Assembly (NCBI RefSeq): GCF_000308515.1
Contig: NZ_BAFV01000125.1
Location: forward strand, 62,001 to 126,000
Length of the DNA: 64,000 bases
Direction of reading: 5' to 3'
Source: Nocardia carnea NBRC 14403
Lineage (GTDB): Bacteria; Actinomycetota; Actinomycetes; Mycobacteriales; Mycobacteriaceae
In this document: positions 62,966 to 64,000 of the stretch, piece by piece
Numbering within the stretch: the stretch's first letter is position 1
Layout: every line of letters starts with the position of its first letter
The notes under the pieces: model-generated
Told to the model about the DNA's origin: nothing
Database searches by the model: none
Seen by the model: the letters and a program-made list of their open reading frames with translations, nothing else
Program-made: the position numbers and the translations under genes

Positions 62966-64000
62966 CACTCCATGATGACCGAACGGGACCCGGCGTGCGA
63001 GAGCGCCGGGAGATGGAGTGTCGCGGCGGCGAGCCGCGCGCGGGTACCGGGCGGCACCGCCGCGAACAGCCGGGTCATCGCGGTGACGGTTCCGGCGAGA
63101 TCGGCGTGACCGGACAGATAGGTGCACTGCAGACCGAGATCGAGCTCGAAGAACGCGTCGAAGAATCCGGGAAGCTCGTCCGGCGGCAGTGCGAGCAAGG
63201 CCCGGAGCCCGGCGCGGCGCAGGCGATACACGGCCCGGGCAGTATTCGATGTGGCCGGCTGACCGGCCGCGATACCTCCGGCCGCTGCCAAAGCAGCCCC
63301 CACGCTGTATCCGGTGGCCGGATGCAGGTACCCGCCGGCGGCGCCGAATCGGCCGGCCCCCGGGGCGCCGCCCACGACCGGGAAGCGGACCCGCTCGACC
63401 GGTTCGTCGCCGCGCACCGGGATACCGCGAGCCCGTAACCGGCAGCGCAACCGCCGGGCGAGTTCACCGAGGTCGATCGCCGGTGCGCCCACCAGGCAGG
63501 TCTCCTCGAACAGAACCCGGCCGCCGCCGAGCGGGATCGTGTACAGGAACGAGCGCGGGGAGCCGGGATCGGTACCGTTGTCGGCGCGCCAGTCCATGAA
63601 CAGGGCCGGCTCTTCTTGTCCGGGATCGTCGAGAACGAGTCCGTAGGCCGTCTGTTCGGCCCGGCCGGCCCGGCGCCGCAGGCCGCGCGCGTCGATGACA
63701 CGATCGGCCCGCACCGTCCGGCCGGAATCCAGGGTGACGGTATGCCGATCGAGGGTCGTTACCCGGCCGGTGAGCACGGTGGCCCCGGTGAGATCGAGGC
63801 TGTGCTGGAGGCGGCCGGTATCCAGTATCGAGTACGGCCGGGGGATCGTATGCGCGCGCCGCCCGTGGGCGTGCGGCCGGACGACTGTCGCCGCGACGGT
63901 CGTATCGTCCAGCCAGGACGGGAGTTCGTCGGTCCAGGCAGCATAGGTCGCCTGCCAGCGTCGTTGCGGATTCGGATCGATCGCGACAACCGCCATACCG
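62965..64000 (-). CDS. crtY: Lycopene cyclase (CrtY type), 5' part outside the window
   Basis: The frame is open to base 64000. The visible 343 aa begin inside the FAD-binding domain (VVAIDPNPQRRWQATYAAW), so about 20-30 N-terminal residues are missing. WTDELPSWL, VIDARG, the LYTIPLGGGRVLFEETCLVG region and the C-terminal FAAVPPGTRARL are carotenoid beta-cyclase features. The product would convert lycopene to beta-carotene. Its stop overlaps the ku start. Confidence 0.85.
   Translation of the reverse strand, partial: GMAVVAIDPNPQRRWQATYAAWTDELPSWLDDTTVAATVVRPHAHGRRAHTIPRPYSILDTGRLQHSLDLTGATVLTGRVTTLDRHTVTLDSGRTVRADRVIDARGLRRRAGRAEQTAYGLVLDDPGQEEPALFMDWRADNGTDPGSPRSFLYTIPLGGGRVLFEETCLVGAPAIDLGELARRLRCRLRARGIPVRGDEPVERVRFPVVGGAPGAGRFGAAGGYLHPATGYSVGAALAAAGGIAAGQPATSNTARAVYRLRRAGLRALLALPPDELPGFFDAFFELDLGLQCTYLSGHADLAGTVTAMTRLFAAVPPGTRARLAAATLHLPALSHAGSRSVIME

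Overview
The window is GC-rich DNA with strong third-position G/C bias. A secreted mycolyltransferase (Ag85-like) protein, Lsr2, an F420-type LLM oxidoreductase, Ku and DUF5313/DUF3558-type proteins point to a mycolic-acid actinomycete. Nocardia is my best guess from gene families; no search was run.

Region 1 (1-15379): a giant reading frame enters from the left edge and runs to 14382 (at least 4,793 codons). It encodes a composite polymorphic-toxin-like protein: a disordered start, a SecA-like ATPase, a papain-fold (Tox-PL-like) domain, an unknown module present in two full copies and one remnant, another unknown domain, four tandem metallopeptidase-like units (two with HExxH), a Pro-rich linker and a C-terminal zeta-toxin-type P-loop kinase. 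Short I-G-x-R-P-S motifs sit between modules. Downstream lie remnants of an IS5-type transposase and a tyrosine integrase, then tRNA-Pro(GGG), the pattern of a decayed island edge.

Region 2 (15380-28663): housekeeping and stress genes. These are a MarR/OhrR-like regulator with a palindromic operator, membrane and secreted small proteins, a DUF3558-type lipoprotein, the HrpB helicase, a STAS protein, a phosphoribosyltransferase-erythromycin esterase fusion, a PAS-ANTAR regulator and the large-subunit catalase KatE.

Region 3 (28666-47809): a surface-glycan locus in two arms. The minus arm (41200 down to 28666) holds two GT4 glycosyltransferases, a UDP-glucuronate decarboxylase-like enzyme, a carbamoyltransferase, a GT2-GmhB fusion, two GT9 heptosyltransferase-like proteins, GmhA, HldE, an SDR and UDP-glucose dehydrogenase. 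Most neighbours overlap by 4-10 nt. The plus arm holds an aldehyde dehydrogenase, a pyruvyltransferase-family protein, two GT2 enzymes and an FAD-Rieske oxidoreductase. The predicted activities would make ADP-heptose and UDP-xylose and use heptose, xylose, carbamoyl and perhaps pyruvyl groups in a glycan. The divergent promoter region carries a 12-bp inverted repeat whose arms lie at the same distance from both start codons.

Region 4 (47897-64000): a P450 gene broken by one extra G, an SDR, a membrane protein, a pyruvate-oxidase-like ThDP enzyme, a second gene with a G-run frameshift, a BrnT/RHH-like toxin-antitoxin pair with an operator overlapping its promoter, a SnoaL-like protein, a double-hotdog MaoC dehydratase, the mycolyltransferase-like protein, Lsr2, an alpha/beta hydrolase, an LLM oxidoreductase, a tandem USP, a GNAT acetyltransferase, Ku, and the 3' part of a lycopene cyclase gene that overlaps ku.
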